Positions 18,219 to 26,148 of a stretch of 64,000 nucleotides of DNA are shown piece by piece. A program made the position numbers and the translations under genes. This DNA comes from Marinomonas atlantica. GTDB taxonomy: Bacteria; Pseudomonadota; Gammaproteobacteria; Pseudomonadales; Marinomonadaceae. The stretch covers positions 186,001 through 250,000 of the forward strand of contig NZ_LTAW01000007.1 in the NCBI RefSeq assembly GCF_001639725.1, given 5' to 3'. The number at the start of each line of letters is the position of its first letter. The stretch's first letter is position 1. The notes under the pieces are model-generated. The model was given only the letters and a program-made list of their open reading frames with translations. It was not told where the DNA came from and did no database searches.

Positions 18219-18992
18219 ATGTCTTCAGGTGAGATTTGGATTGCCTTCTATACCATTCTGCGCCGGGAAATACGTCGTTTCATGCGTATCTGGCCTCAAA
18301 CGCTGCTGCCTCCAGCAATTACGATGACTCTATACTTCGCTATTTTCGGAAATTTGATTGGTAGTAGAATTGGAGAAATGGGTGGTTTTAGCTATATGGA
18401 GTTTATTGTTCCAGGCTTAATTATGATGTCTGTGATTACAAACTCATATTCTAATGTTGCTTCATCTTTTTTTTCAGCAAAATTTCAACATAGTGTTCAA
18501 GAGCTACTAGTCTCCCCAACACCTAACTGGGTTATTTTGTTGGGGTATATTTTAGGAGGGGTTGCACGAGGCTTGTTTGTTGGGGCTGTTGTTACGGTAC
18601 TGTCGCTATTTTTCACTCACATGCAGTTACATAATGTATTCCTAACCATACTGATAGTCTTTTTAACATCGGTTATGTTTGCTCTTGGCGGCTTTGTAAA
18701 TGCGTTGTTTGCTCGAAGTTTTGATGATATATCGATTGTTCCCACTTTCATCTTAACTCCTCTTACCTATCTTGGTGGGGTATTTTACTCCATTAGTTTG
18801 TTGCCTGATTTCTGGCAAGGTGTTTCGATGCTTAACCCCGTGTTGTATATGGTAAATGCCTTTCGTTATGGCGTTTTAGGTGTATCAGACATTGACGTTA
18901 CGTGGGCGTTAGTTATCATCACTGCTTTCATTTTAGGCTTGTTTTATATTGGACTTACTCTGCTGAATCGCGGCAGAGGCATTAGAAATTGA
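18219..18992 (+). CDS. yadH: ABC-2 type permease, YadH type
   Basis: A 257-residue integral membrane protein with six predicted helices, the partner of the preceding ATPase. ABC-2 family features are the N-terminal cytoplasmic RREIRRFMRIWPQTLLPPAI and the region FILTPLTYLGGVFYS near residue 175, which is strongly conserved in this exporter family. AAAGGAAG precedes the ATG. A YadGH pair of this kind may export a lipid or polysaccharide, but the cargo cannot be read from sequence. Confidence 0.92.
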   Translation: MSSGEIWIAFYTILRREIRRFMRIWPQTLLPPAITMTLYFAIFGNLIGSRIGEMGGFSYMEFIVPGLIMMSVITNSYSNVASSFFSAKFQHSVQELLVSPTPNWVILLGYILGGVARGLFVGAVVTVLSLFFTHMQLHNVFLTILIVFLTSVMFALGGFVNALFARSFDDISIVPTFILTPLTYLGGVFYSISLLPDFWQGVSMLNPVLYMVNAFRYGVLGVSDIDVTWALVIITAFILGLFYIGLTLLNRGRGIRN

Positions 18993-19002
18993 GGTGTTTT
19001 GC

Positions 19003-19818
19003 ATGGGTTTTTTGCCCCTAGGACAGAAAACGGATTATGTTTCTGAATACGATCCAGGATTATTGTTTCCAATTCCACGTGTAGATAAGTGGCGTGATAT
19101 GGGAATAGAATCTGAGCGTTTACCCTTCCATGGAGAGGATATTTGGAACGCATATGAGTTGTCTTGGTTAAATAAAAAGGGGAAGCCTATTGTAGCGATG
19201 GCGGAATTTCGTTTGCCTTGTTCATCGCCAAATATCATTGAGTCAAAATCTTTCAAATTATATCTGAACTCGCTAAATCAAATGCATTATGAGGATGTAT
19301 TTGAAGTTCAGGAGCTACTTGAAAGCGATTTATCAAAGGCTGCTGGTGCGCCAGTTGGCGTGATAATTCGTGATGTCGACGCAATGGAGTCGTTGGTTGT
19401 TTTAACGCCAGATTACTGTATTGATGAACTTGATGTTGAAGTAGTAGAGTACCATCCTAATGCTTCATTGTTGACCAATAAGTTCGGTGGAGAGCAAGTT
19501 GAAGAACGTTTAGTGAGTCACTTGTTGAAGTCCAATTGCCCTGTAACAAATCAGCCAGATTGGGGGTCTGTTTTCATTGATTATCGTGGTAGCCAAATTG
19601 ACCATGCTGGTTTGTTAAAGTATATCGCTTCATTCAGAGAACACACAGACTTTCATGAGCAATGTGTAGAGAGAATCTTCATAGATATCATGACTCAATG
19701 TAGGCCTGATAGTCTCGTTGTATATGCGCGTTATGTTCGTCGAGGGGGCTTGGATATAAACCCGTATCGATCAACTGAATCAATTGTGCTTGGCAACGAC
19801 CGTTTGTCTCGCCAATAA
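19003..19818 (+). CDS. queF: NADPH-dependent 7-cyano-7-deazaguanine reductase QueF
   Basis: QueF reduces preQ0 to preQ1 in queuosine (tRNA wobble base) synthesis. The 271-residue protein is the long, two-domain type. The QueF motif is ESKSFKLYLNS at about 80-90 and the active-site Cys179 is in LLKSNCPVTNQPDWGS, with the FHEQCVERIF block later. ATG at 19003 is used because GAGG lies 9 bases before it; a GTG at 18994 is an alternative. No preQ1 riboswitch is apparent upstream, and the gene probably follows yadGH in one transcript. Confidence 0.95.
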   Translation: MGFLPLGQKTDYVSEYDPGLLFPIPRVDKWRDMGIESERLPFHGEDIWNAYELSWLNKKGKPIVAMAEFRLPCSSPNIIESKSFKLYLNSLNQMHYEDVFEVQELLESDLSKAAGAPVGVIIRDVDAMESLVVLTPDYCIDELDVEVVEYHPNASLLTNKFGGEQVEERLVSHLLKSNCPVTNQPDWGSVFIDYRGSQIDHAGLLKYIASFREHTDFHEQCVERIFIDIMTQCRPDSLVVYARYVRRGGLDINPYRSTESIVLGNDRLSRQ

Positions 19819-19824
19819 GTGATT

Positions 19825-19870
19825 GGCACGTTACGTTTACTGTATTTAGCGTAACGTGCCTAAATATTTT
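19825..19870. terminator. Terminator shared by queF and the coiled-coil gene
   Basis: A perfect 11-bp stem GGCACGTTACG / CGTAACGTGCC (19825-19835 and 19850-19860) is followed by TAAATATTTTTT. The stop codon of the convergent gene lies in the loop. Confidence 0.8.
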
Positions 19871-21384
19871 TTCTCTAGATCTGAATAAGCTAATTGTAAG
19901 CGATCCATTTCTAAGCTTTTTTTGTTGTATTCTTTACGTAATGCCTTTTCATTAGATTCTGATATTTCATTTAGCAAGCTGTCTTTCATTTGCTGAATTT
20001 GGCTGATTAGATCTCTATTTTCTTCCCTTAGTGCTCCTAACTCACTTAATTCATTAGGCAAAGTGCTTGCGTCTGGATGACTTCTTGCATCTAATGCTCG
20101 CTGTTCAATTTGTGCTCTAAGCGAAGTATTATAAGCTTCAGCACTTTCAAGTTCTTGGGCAAGAAGTTGAACGCAGGTTTCAGACTCTTTAAGCACTTGC
20201 TCTAGCTTGCGTGCTTCTTGTTCTTGGACTTCAAAAGTATCGCTATTGTTGTCCTCTTTGAATAAAACAAATTCGCCAAGTAAGGATTCGAGTGCATCTC
20301 GTTTATCTGAGTTAATGCTTTGGAATTCAGTGTATGCAGAGCCCTCTATATCCGCCAATTTGGCATCAATCTCTTGTAGCAGTCGATCTTTTTCAGAAAT
20401 GTCTTCTTTGAGGTTTTCAATAGATAGATTTGCATTATCAAGTTCAGATTGAAGCTGCCCAATCAAGGAGCCTGACTCGGAAGAGAGACGTTCCATTCTT
20501 TCAAGTGCCATTTTTTGAACTTGTTCCTTTTTATCATGCTGATCGTCTGAAGTATCATTTAGTTGCGCTTGTAGGTTTTCAATGATGGCTTGTTGGCGTT
20601 TAGATAATCGCTCTAGTTGATGGAGGTGCTTTGTTGACTTATGTTGTGGGGCGTCACTTTGGGAGCTTTCCGTATTGCCTGTGTAATATTGATCATCGTA
20701 ATCGAAGTGTTGTTCGAGCTTAGAAACTTGCTCATGTTGTTTTTTGAGTTCTTGTTGCAAACGCAGTAACTCGTTGTGTTTAACACCAAGCTTTTTGAGT
20801 TTTTGCTCTGATCTTTCGATGCTTTTATGAAGCTCTTGATGCAGTTCTTTCTGATTGGTAAGCAATGCTTCTTTGGAAATTAAAAGCTCGCTTGCTTGGT
20901 TAAACTCTTCGTCAATGTCTTTAAGGGATTGAGTTAATGAGTTTTTGTTGATTTTCTTGTTTTTAATTTGCTCAAGGCTACTGATAATGCTCGCCATGAA
21001 ACGAATCAATATAGGCTTTGGTTCGTTACTTTGGTCATTTAATAAAATAGCACGCTCAGCCTTAAGGAGAGTTCCCCATACTTTAAAGCGAGTCACGGTG
21101 TCAAGGTCATCGGAAGAACGTAAATCTTTTAAGGTATCCGCTGCGATAGTAGCCTGTCGCTCTAGCTCTTGAGCAAAGGCCTTAAAAGGAGCTTCTTGTT
21201 CAATGCTTTGTGTACTACCCCCACTATTATTTTGAGAGGGTTGTGCCTCGATCTCTTTATTTTCATTATTATGCTCTTGGTCAATTTTATTACGCAGTAC
21301 GATTGATCGCCATATGAGCCACAGCGATGCAACTGTCATAATAGTGGCAGCTTCTAATAAAAGCCAAAGAATCCATTTTTCCAT
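19846..21384 (-). CDS. Membrane-anchored coiled-coil protein of unknown function
   Basis: A protein of about 512 residues with an N-terminal transmembrane helix (roughly residues 4-24, WILWLLLEAATIMTVASLWLIW) and then almost entirely coiled coil: long runs of heptads rich in E, K, Q, L and S from about 140 to the end. No enzymatic motif is visible. The topology puts one short end outside and the long rod inside, or the reverse. Proteins of this shape can be cell-division, polarity or scaffold factors, but I do not recognise this one. ATG at 21384 or TTG at 21396 may start it. It is divergent to a nitroreductase gene. Confidence 0.75.
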   Translation of the reverse strand: MEKWILWLLLEAATIMTVASLWLIWRSIVLRNKIDQEHNNENKEIEAQPSQNNSGGSTQSIEQEAPFKAFAQELERQATIAADTLKDLRSSDDLDTVTRFKVWGTLLKAERAILLNDQSNEPKPILIRFMASIISSLEQIKNKKINKNSLTQSLKDIDEEFNQASELLISKEALLTNQKELHQELHKSIERSEQKLKKLGVKHNELLRLQQELKKQHEQVSKLEQHFDYDDQYYTGNTESSQSDAPQHKSTKHLHQLERLSKRQQAIIENLQAQLNDTSDDQHDKKEQVQKMALERMERLSSESGSLIGQLQSELDNANLSIENLKEDISEKDRLLQEIDAKLADIEGSAYTEFQSINSDKRDALESLLGEFVLFKEDNNSDTFEVQEQEARKLEQVLKESETCVQLLAQELESAEAYNTSLRAQIEQRALDARSHPDASTLPNELSELGALREENRDLISQIQQMKDSLLNEISESNEKALRKEYNKKSLEMDRLQLAYSDLEKKYLGTLR

Positions 21385-21481
21385 AATGCTGTCCAATAAA
21401 TGAGAGTCGTTTAGATTTACATATGAAAATACATTCGTTATGTTTAGGTATATTTATGATCTTAACGGAAATTATATAGTT

Positions 21482-22048
21482 ATGAGTAAAGATTTTTTAC
21501 GTTTCATACGTGATCGTGTATCCAACAATCAACTTGTAGAGCCTGCACCCAGTCATGAGGAGTGGTTGGAGATTTTAGATGCCGCCAGTCGTGCAGCAGA
21601 CCATGGCAATTTAAAGCCGTGGCGTTTCAAAATATTTGAAGGTGAGGGGCGTCGAAAAGTAGGTGAAGTATACTGGCGTCACGCTAAGTCTGAGGTGGAG
21701 CAATTATCTGATGATAAGGCTGAGGTATTTATTAAAAAGGCCTTCCGTGCTCCCACTGTTTTGCTTGTTTACGCTGATATTGTAGATCACCCCAAGGTTC
21801 CTGAGTTTGAGCAATTAATGGCCGTAGCAGCTTCTGCTCAGCAGGTGTTGTTAGGGGTTGAGGCTTTGGATTACGCTGGTATTTGGCGAACGGGACCAGC
21901 TGTTTTTACTGATGATGCGAAAGAACAACTTGGTTTAGAGCCAAATCAACAAGTAGTAGGTTTGATTTATGTGGGCACAGCAAGTGTTCAAGCGAAACGA
22001 GTTGAAGATACAGGTATCACTGAAAGAATTACTTTTGTAAGTGAATAA
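21482..22048 (+). CDS. Nitroreductase family protein, YdjA type
   Basis: A 188-residue FMN-dependent oxidoreductase of the small YdjA-like nitroreductase group. Conserved parts are AASRAADHGNLKPWRF near the N-terminus (FMN binding), FRAPTVLLVYADI, AAVAASAQQVLLGVEALDYAGIWRTG-like sequence in the middle, and the glycine-containing VVGLIYVGT at the C-terminal side. The physiological substrate is unknown. ATG at 21482 fits the family N-terminus; an earlier in-frame start at 21440 has no support. It is the last protein gene before tRNA-Ser. Confidence 0.88.
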   Translation: MSKDFLRFIRDRVSNNQLVEPAPSHEEWLEILDAASRAADHGNLKPWRFKIFEGEGRRKVGEVYWRHAKSEVEQLSDDKAEVFIKKAFRAPTVLLVYADIVDHPKVPEFEQLMAVAASAQQVLLGVEALDYAGIWRTGPAVFTDDAKEQLGLEPNQQVVGLIYVGTASVQAKRVEDTGITERITFVSE

Positions 22049-22119
22049 AGGCTTGCAATTCAATAACTTCAAACTTATCATACGCGCCATAATTCACAAC
22101 GAGTGAATTGAAAAGTTTA

Positions 22120-22207
22120 GGTGAGCTGTCCGAGTGGCCGAAGGAGCACGCCTGGAAAGCGTGTATGTCGAAAGGCATCAAGAGTTCGAATCTCTTGCTC
22201 ACCGCCA
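22120..22207 (+). tRNA. serX: tRNA-Ser (anticodon GGA)
   Basis: An 88-nt class II tRNA with the encoded CCA end. The acceptor arms are GGTGAGC and GCTCACC, the anticodon loop CTGGAAA gives anticodon GGA (Ser, UCC/UCU codons), the long variable arm is present and the T-arm contains GTTCGAATC. It is very close to E. coli tRNA-Ser(GGA). The gene marks the left edge of a gene-poor accessory segment, as tRNA genes often do. The E. coli symbol is used by analogy. Confidence 0.97.
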
Positions 22208-22217
22208 TCTTTACAGA

Positions 22218-22244
22218 AAAGACGTCCAAGGACGTCTTTTTTTG
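22218..22244 (+). terminator. Terminator after tRNA-Ser
   Basis: The stem AGACGTCC / GGACGTCT with a 2-base loop is followed by a run of seven T. Confidence 0.9.
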
Positions 22245-22513
22245 TGTCTAAAATTCAATAAAATCAATGGTTTATGTTCAATGGCGTCCATATTGAACGA
22301 TTACGTCCAAGAAAAAAGTGTAGTGCAAAAAGTATGACTAATTTTCATCTAATTAGAGTCATACACTTTTCGATTAAACGTAATATGCCTATCTCAAATC
22401 TTAAAATCAGTATTTCAACGTTAATAGCTTTTAAGTCATTGTAATTAAAAAGAAAAATTGGTTTTTAGTAGGACGGTATTTTTCGTGATTTTCCTCGTTA
22501 AATCAGTCATACA
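22245..22513. other. AT-rich intergenic DNA with hairpin and short direct repeat
   Basis: No gene is visible. A hairpin (arms GTATGACT at 22332-22339 and AGTCATAC at 22357-22364) lies here. The 11-mer AGTCATACACT occurs at 22357-22367 and again at 22505-22515, where the IS element is inserted. The function is unknown; it may be a remnant of an attachment or insertion site. Confidence 0.5.
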
Positions 22514-22517
22514 CTAA

Positions 22518-23565
22518 GGAACATGCGATTAAGTCGGTAACATGAGATAATTTCGTCGACTTAAGACAACTACGACGCCTACCGATACTGAACCAGCTTT
22601 CCTTCGCCGACACCGAATTTACCAGCAAACGCCGCAAAACTCGCAAAGAAATCTTACTTGCTCGAATGGATGAATTGATTCCTTGGCAGCAGCTTGAAGC
22701 CCAAATTGAGCCCTTCTATCCAAAAGCAGGCAACGGACGTCGCCCCTAGCCTTTGTCTACCATGCTACGCATTCACTTTATGCAGAACTGGTACAACATG
22801 CCATGAAGGACGCTCTTTATGAGATGACCTCTACGCGGCTGTTTGCTCGGTTATCCTTAGAAGGTGAGATACATGATCACACAACTATTATGAACTTCAG
22901 GCACTTACTGGAGAAGTATAAACTTGGACGAAAATTATTTAAAGAAGTCCAAAAATGGCTATCAGACTCAGGTATTTACTTCAAAGAAGGCACCATCGTT
23001 GACGCGACTAGCTCGACCAAAAATAAAGCCAAGTCACGTGACCCAGAAAGGCATCAAACCAAGAAAGGAAAACAATGGTTCTTTGGGTTGAAGGCAATTA
23101 TTGGAGTCGATGCTAAGCGTGGCGTAGAAAAACGTGAGGCAACCAAAGATAAGGATTTGGACTGGTTAATTGCGGAGATGCCAAGCAAGGTGTGGGAATG
23201 GAAGAAGCATCCCCGTATTAATAAAAAGCCTATCAATACTGAGTATATATAAGCCAGTATTAGAGCAAAAGTAGAGCATCCGTTTCGGATACTGAAGTGC
23301 CAGTTTGGCTTCCGCAAAGTGGTCTATAAAGGTCTATCAAAAAATGACAATAAGCTCGCGGTGCTGTTTGCACTGGGAAACATACTGCGAGTGGATCAGA
23401 TGATCAGGTCTGCACGGGGTTAATCCGTCTTGATAACGGCAGTTGGAGCATTTAAGCCTCCAACTAGGGAATAGACACACTAAAAACCGAGGTTTTTAGT
23501 AAATTAAAGAGCGAATCAAGCCAGCTGCGACTTAGTGCTAGCTAGCTGACTTAATCGCACGTTCC
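22518..23565 (+). mobile_element. Degenerate IS5-family insertion sequence
   Basis: A 1048-bp element bounded by imperfect terminal inverted repeats: left GGAACATGCGATTAAGTC, right (reverse complement) GGAACGTGCGATTAAGTC, one mismatch in 18. It is flanked on both sides by CTAA (22514-22517 and 23566-23569), the YTAR-type target duplication expected for IS5 elements. The single transposase gene inside is broken (see 22593-23423). Conserved ends with a dead transposase mean it could still be moved in trans by a related active copy. Confidence 0.9.
22593..23423 (+). pseudogene. IS5-family DDE transposase, inactivated
   Basis: The translation begins [19 protein letters not shown] and continues with [23 protein letters not shown], typical of IS5 transposases. 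A TAG stop follows at about 22747. A frameshift near 22800 leads to the open segment 22803-23252 ([20 protein letters not shown], then [22 protein letters not shown]). Compared with the family, a stretch between GVDAKRGVE and [10 protein letters not shown] is deleted, removing a catalytic Asp region. A TAA at 23250 interrupts the frame before the conserved end, which goes on to [15 protein letters not shown] and a stop at 23421. At least four lesions make it non-functional. Confidence 0.9.
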
Positions 23566-23638
23566 CTAATAACTGAAACATCAAAACCGGTTCATAATTC
23601 CCAGCTTTGCTGGTCTCAAAGACTTTTAATGTTTTAAC

Positions 23639-24070
23639 TTAGGCAGCTCTAGTTGGCCACCATAGCGGCCCTACCGCAGCCAATAAAACAAGAACATTAA
23701 ACAAAACATTAGAATATGCACCCACAGATGCTGACCCGATGGAATCCATTACAAACCAAGCAACTAGACTAACCACAATGGCTTTTCGTGTAGGTTCCGG
23801 TGCTAGGTCATAAACCCACTGTCTTAAGAAGAAAATCATTACCCCCAACCCAAATAAAAATCCGCCAGTAAGTGCAGTTAAAAATCGCATTGTTCCACCT
23901 GTATAGGTTTGAACGCCATCTATAGGCCAATGCAACAAATCGAGTGTCAACTGCGCTGCATGATCGAATTGATTTTGCGTTGCTAGTGAAAAAATTGGAC
24001 CAAATGACCCGACAACACATGCCGTGATCAATAACCAGCGCTTGTGGCCTTTTTGAGATGTAATATGCAT
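23639..24070 (-). CDS. Small integral membrane protein of unknown function
   Basis: A 143-residue protein with four likely transmembrane helices (about 10-30, 60-85, 93-112 and 118-138). GGAG stands 5-6 bases before the ATG. It follows the 94-residue membrane-protein gene by 21 bp on the same strand, and both contain the phrase (T/A)CVVGSFGP, so they may be related or interacting. No family assignment is certain. Both genes are divergent from an XRE-type regulator that may control them. Confidence 0.7.
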   Translation of the reverse strand: MHITSQKGHKRWLLITACVVGSFGPIFSLATQNQFDHAAQLTLDLLHWPIDGVQTYTGGTMRFLTALTGGFLFGLGVMIFFLRQWVYDLAPEPTRKAIVVSLVAWFVMDSIGSASVGAYSNVLFNVLVLLAAVGPLWWPTRAA

Positions 24071-24091
24071 CTCAAACTCCCAGTTTCATGC

Positions 24092-24376
24092 CTACTTCTT
24101 TTCAGTTACTACATAAAGAAGTGGGCCGAAAGACCCTACAACACAGGTTACGGCGACCCATATCCAAGGGTTACGGCCTTTCGCCTTCGCGTCTGGAATT
24201 AGCCACATGAACAGCAATACAAGGGCCACTATTAGATCGAAAAGTACTTGCCAGCCAGCTGGGCTGCTGAGCTGAAATCGGAAAATTCCAATAAAGCCGA
24301 CGTCCGCCACTGCGTAAACTGTCACAAGGGTAAGGAGAACTAGAAGCAAGATTGCCAATTTGCGTTGTAAAGTCAT
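24092..24376 (-). CDS. Small membrane protein, DUF2834-like
   Basis: A 94-residue protein with three predicted helices (about 7-27, 43-62 and 72-90) and the segment DAKAKGRNPWIWVAVTCVV between helices two and three. The pattern resembles the DUF2834 group of small bacterial membrane proteins; this is a tentative match. AGGA lies 8 bases before the ATG. It is the first gene of a two-gene unit and faces the XRE regulator across 119 bp. Confidence 0.7.
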   Translation of the reverse strand: MTLQRKLAILLLVLLTLVTVYAVADVGFIGIFRFQLSSPAGWQVLFDLIVALVLLFMWLIPDAKAKGRNPWIWVAVTCVVGSFGPLLYVVTEKK

Positions 24377-24495
24377 GACTCATTCCTGTTAGATTTTCTT
24401 CCATCCTTTGCTAAAATCAACACAGGTGCAATTACCTCAGAAGTAATAGACTTAATCTGGCCCAGAAAGCACTATAGAATCGACTGGAGGGATTT

Positions 24496-25326
24496 ATGAC
24501 AGAAACTGTTACATCTGATTTCAGAACGAAGTTCCGAGCGTGGCGCTTATATCGTAATAAGTCTCAATTAGACTTAGCGTTGTTTGCTAATATCTCTCAA
24601 AGGCACCTGAGTTTTCTCGAGACAGGTCGAAGTTTGCCGAGTCGAGAGATGGTATTGAAGTTATCGGAAGCACTGGATATTCCTTTGCGGGAAAGAAATG
24701 GACTGCTGTTATCAGCTGGTTATAGCCCAATCTATGCTGAAAATTCTTTGGACTCGCCGTCCATGTTACCTGTTCTAAATGCTGTCGAAAAAGCCTTGCA
24801 GCACCACAACCCACTGCCTGCGTTTGTTGTTGATCGCTTTTGGAATATTGTTCGCAAAAATAGTGCTGCTGAAAAACTGTTAATGCTTTTGTCGTCGACC
24901 TCGATACCTGTGAATGATGAAAGTGAATCTACAAATAGCTCAGTAGAAATTTCGACAAACCTAGCGCTGATGTCCTTACACCCTCTTGGACTTAGACAAT
25001 TTATTACGAACTGGGATGACGTTGCACCATTGCTTGTGCAGCGCTTACGCAGTGAAGCCATGGCGTCGGGCGACCAAAAAGTCATAGAAAAACTGCAGAG
25101 TTACGTAGAAGTTTCTGAACTATACATACAAGACACTGTGCCTAATTTAGGCTTGCTGCCTGTCATGCCCATTAATATTAAAGTCGATAACATAGAGCTG
25201 AGCCTATTTACCATGGTAGCCACATTGGGCACGCCACAGGACGTAATAGCGGATGAATTGAGGCTTGAGTTCTTTTACTCAATAGATGACCAGACAGAGG
25301 ACTTTTTTCGGAGTATCAGCTCTTAA
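24496..25326 (+). CDS. XRE-family regulator with MmyB-like ligand domain
   Basis: A 276-residue transcription factor. The N-terminal helix-turn-helix (about 10-65) is of the XRE type: LYRNKSQLDLALFANISQRH, then LSFLETGRSLPSREMV and LSEALDIPLRERNGLLLSAGY. The last block leads into an MmyB-like PAS-fold domain (HHNPLPAFVVDRFWNIVRKN near 105). Such regulators bind small ligands, in known cases fatty acids or related molecules. GGAGG sits 6 bases before the ATG. The divergent membrane genes are the most likely targets; this is inferred from position only. Confidence 0.88.
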   Translation: MTETVTSDFRTKFRAWRLYRNKSQLDLALFANISQRHLSFLETGRSLPSREMVLKLSEALDIPLRERNGLLLSAGYSPIYAENSLDSPSMLPVLNAVEKALQHHNPLPAFVVDRFWNIVRKNSAAEKLLMLLSSTSIPVNDESESTNSSVEISTNLALMSLHPLGLRQFITNWDDVAPLLVQRLRSEAMASGDQKVIEKLQSYVEVSELYIQDTVPNLGLLPVMPINIKVDNIELSLFTMVATLGTPQDVIADELRLEFFYSIDDQTEDFFRSISS

Positions 25327-25852
25327 TCTACTGGCTTCGCCTTTCGTCCAGTCTTACCATTAATGTCACCACTTCAGAGATGAGCCATCGATATTCAAAA
25401 ATGCTCCTGAATTATCTGATAGTTTATTTGACTCATAAAGGACTCTATATGAGCTTTGTTTAGCCTTCAATAATTGAAAACTAAAGACTAAGCCTAAAAC
25501 GAATTATTCCTTATGCCTTTTTGCCAAAATAGAACAAAACATCAATGGTAATTTTTAGTCTGCTTCTAGGAGTCATCTGGCCTTAATCCGTCAATGTCTA
25601 ATGTTGCGCTTGTACATTTTAGTGACCAATCTGAATTTAAAGTGACGATTTCTCACCCCTAATGTCCCTTTTTTCAGAAAAGCGGCCGTTAGAGGTTAAT
25701 TGACTTGTTGGCATAAAAGGCTAAGAGCGGACGTTTCAACGTTGTCATAAGCTGCGCAGCTTAAGTAGATATTTTTTTGGGCTATTCAAACACTAAATTA
25801 AGTTACGGAAAACGCGTCTGCTTGATCGCGTTGTATTGTCGATTTTCTGACT
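25327..25852. other. 526 bp without a recognisable gene
   Basis: No coding sequence is supported. The DNA is AT-rich with scattered stops in all frames. A perfect palindrome AAGCTGCGCAGCTT lies at 25749-25762, followed by a T-run (TAGATATTTTTTT), so it could be a terminator on the plus strand. Near-repeats AGCGGCCGTT and AGCGGACGTT flank 25682-25735. The region appears to be decayed intergenic or former gene sequence. Confidence 0.5.
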
Positions 25853-26056
25853 TTACTCAATGTTGTTTTTGGAATCTATAATTGCTTGACATAGGTAGTT
25901 AGGCTCGTCAGTGCCGAGACGAACCAATGAGCCGCCTTTAAGCTCTATTTCTACGCCCCAAAGGCCAGAAATATTGTAAACCCAGCCCGTGCCAAAAGCA
26001 TGAATACCAAACCCCATCCATGTTAGTATGCTGAATTTTGCGTTCAACTTGAACAC
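25853..26056 (-). pseudogene. Remnant of a PH-like domain protein (C-terminal part)
   Basis: The 67-residue frame resembles the last strands and helix of a family of small bacterial PH-like membrane proteins: FGIHAFGTGWVYNISGLWGV, then VEIELKGGSLVRLGTDEPN, ending in an Ala-Ile helix. Full-length members are about 150 residues with two N-terminal membrane helices, which are missing here; a TGA lies in frame at 26081-26083. The start at 26056 is GTG without a clear ribosome-binding site. It is therefore probably a truncated relic rather than a working short gene. Confidence 0.5.
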
Positions 26057-26148
26057 AAAAACTTGAGTCTCTAATGCAAATCAATTTGATCCTCTTACAA
26101 TAATCTAGCGTACCATATTAGCACGTTGATAAACTCGTTAGTTCGGTG

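Noticed and set aside
22134-22337. A 67-codon frame across the tRNA-Ser gene
   Set aside because: It runs through the tRNA and its terminator; the tRNA structure is complete and explains the sequence.
26101-26148. Integron attC site at ACTCGTTAG before the AFG1-like gene
   Set aside because: Only a loose resemblance to one core; no paired core sites or hairpin of attC size, and no integrase.
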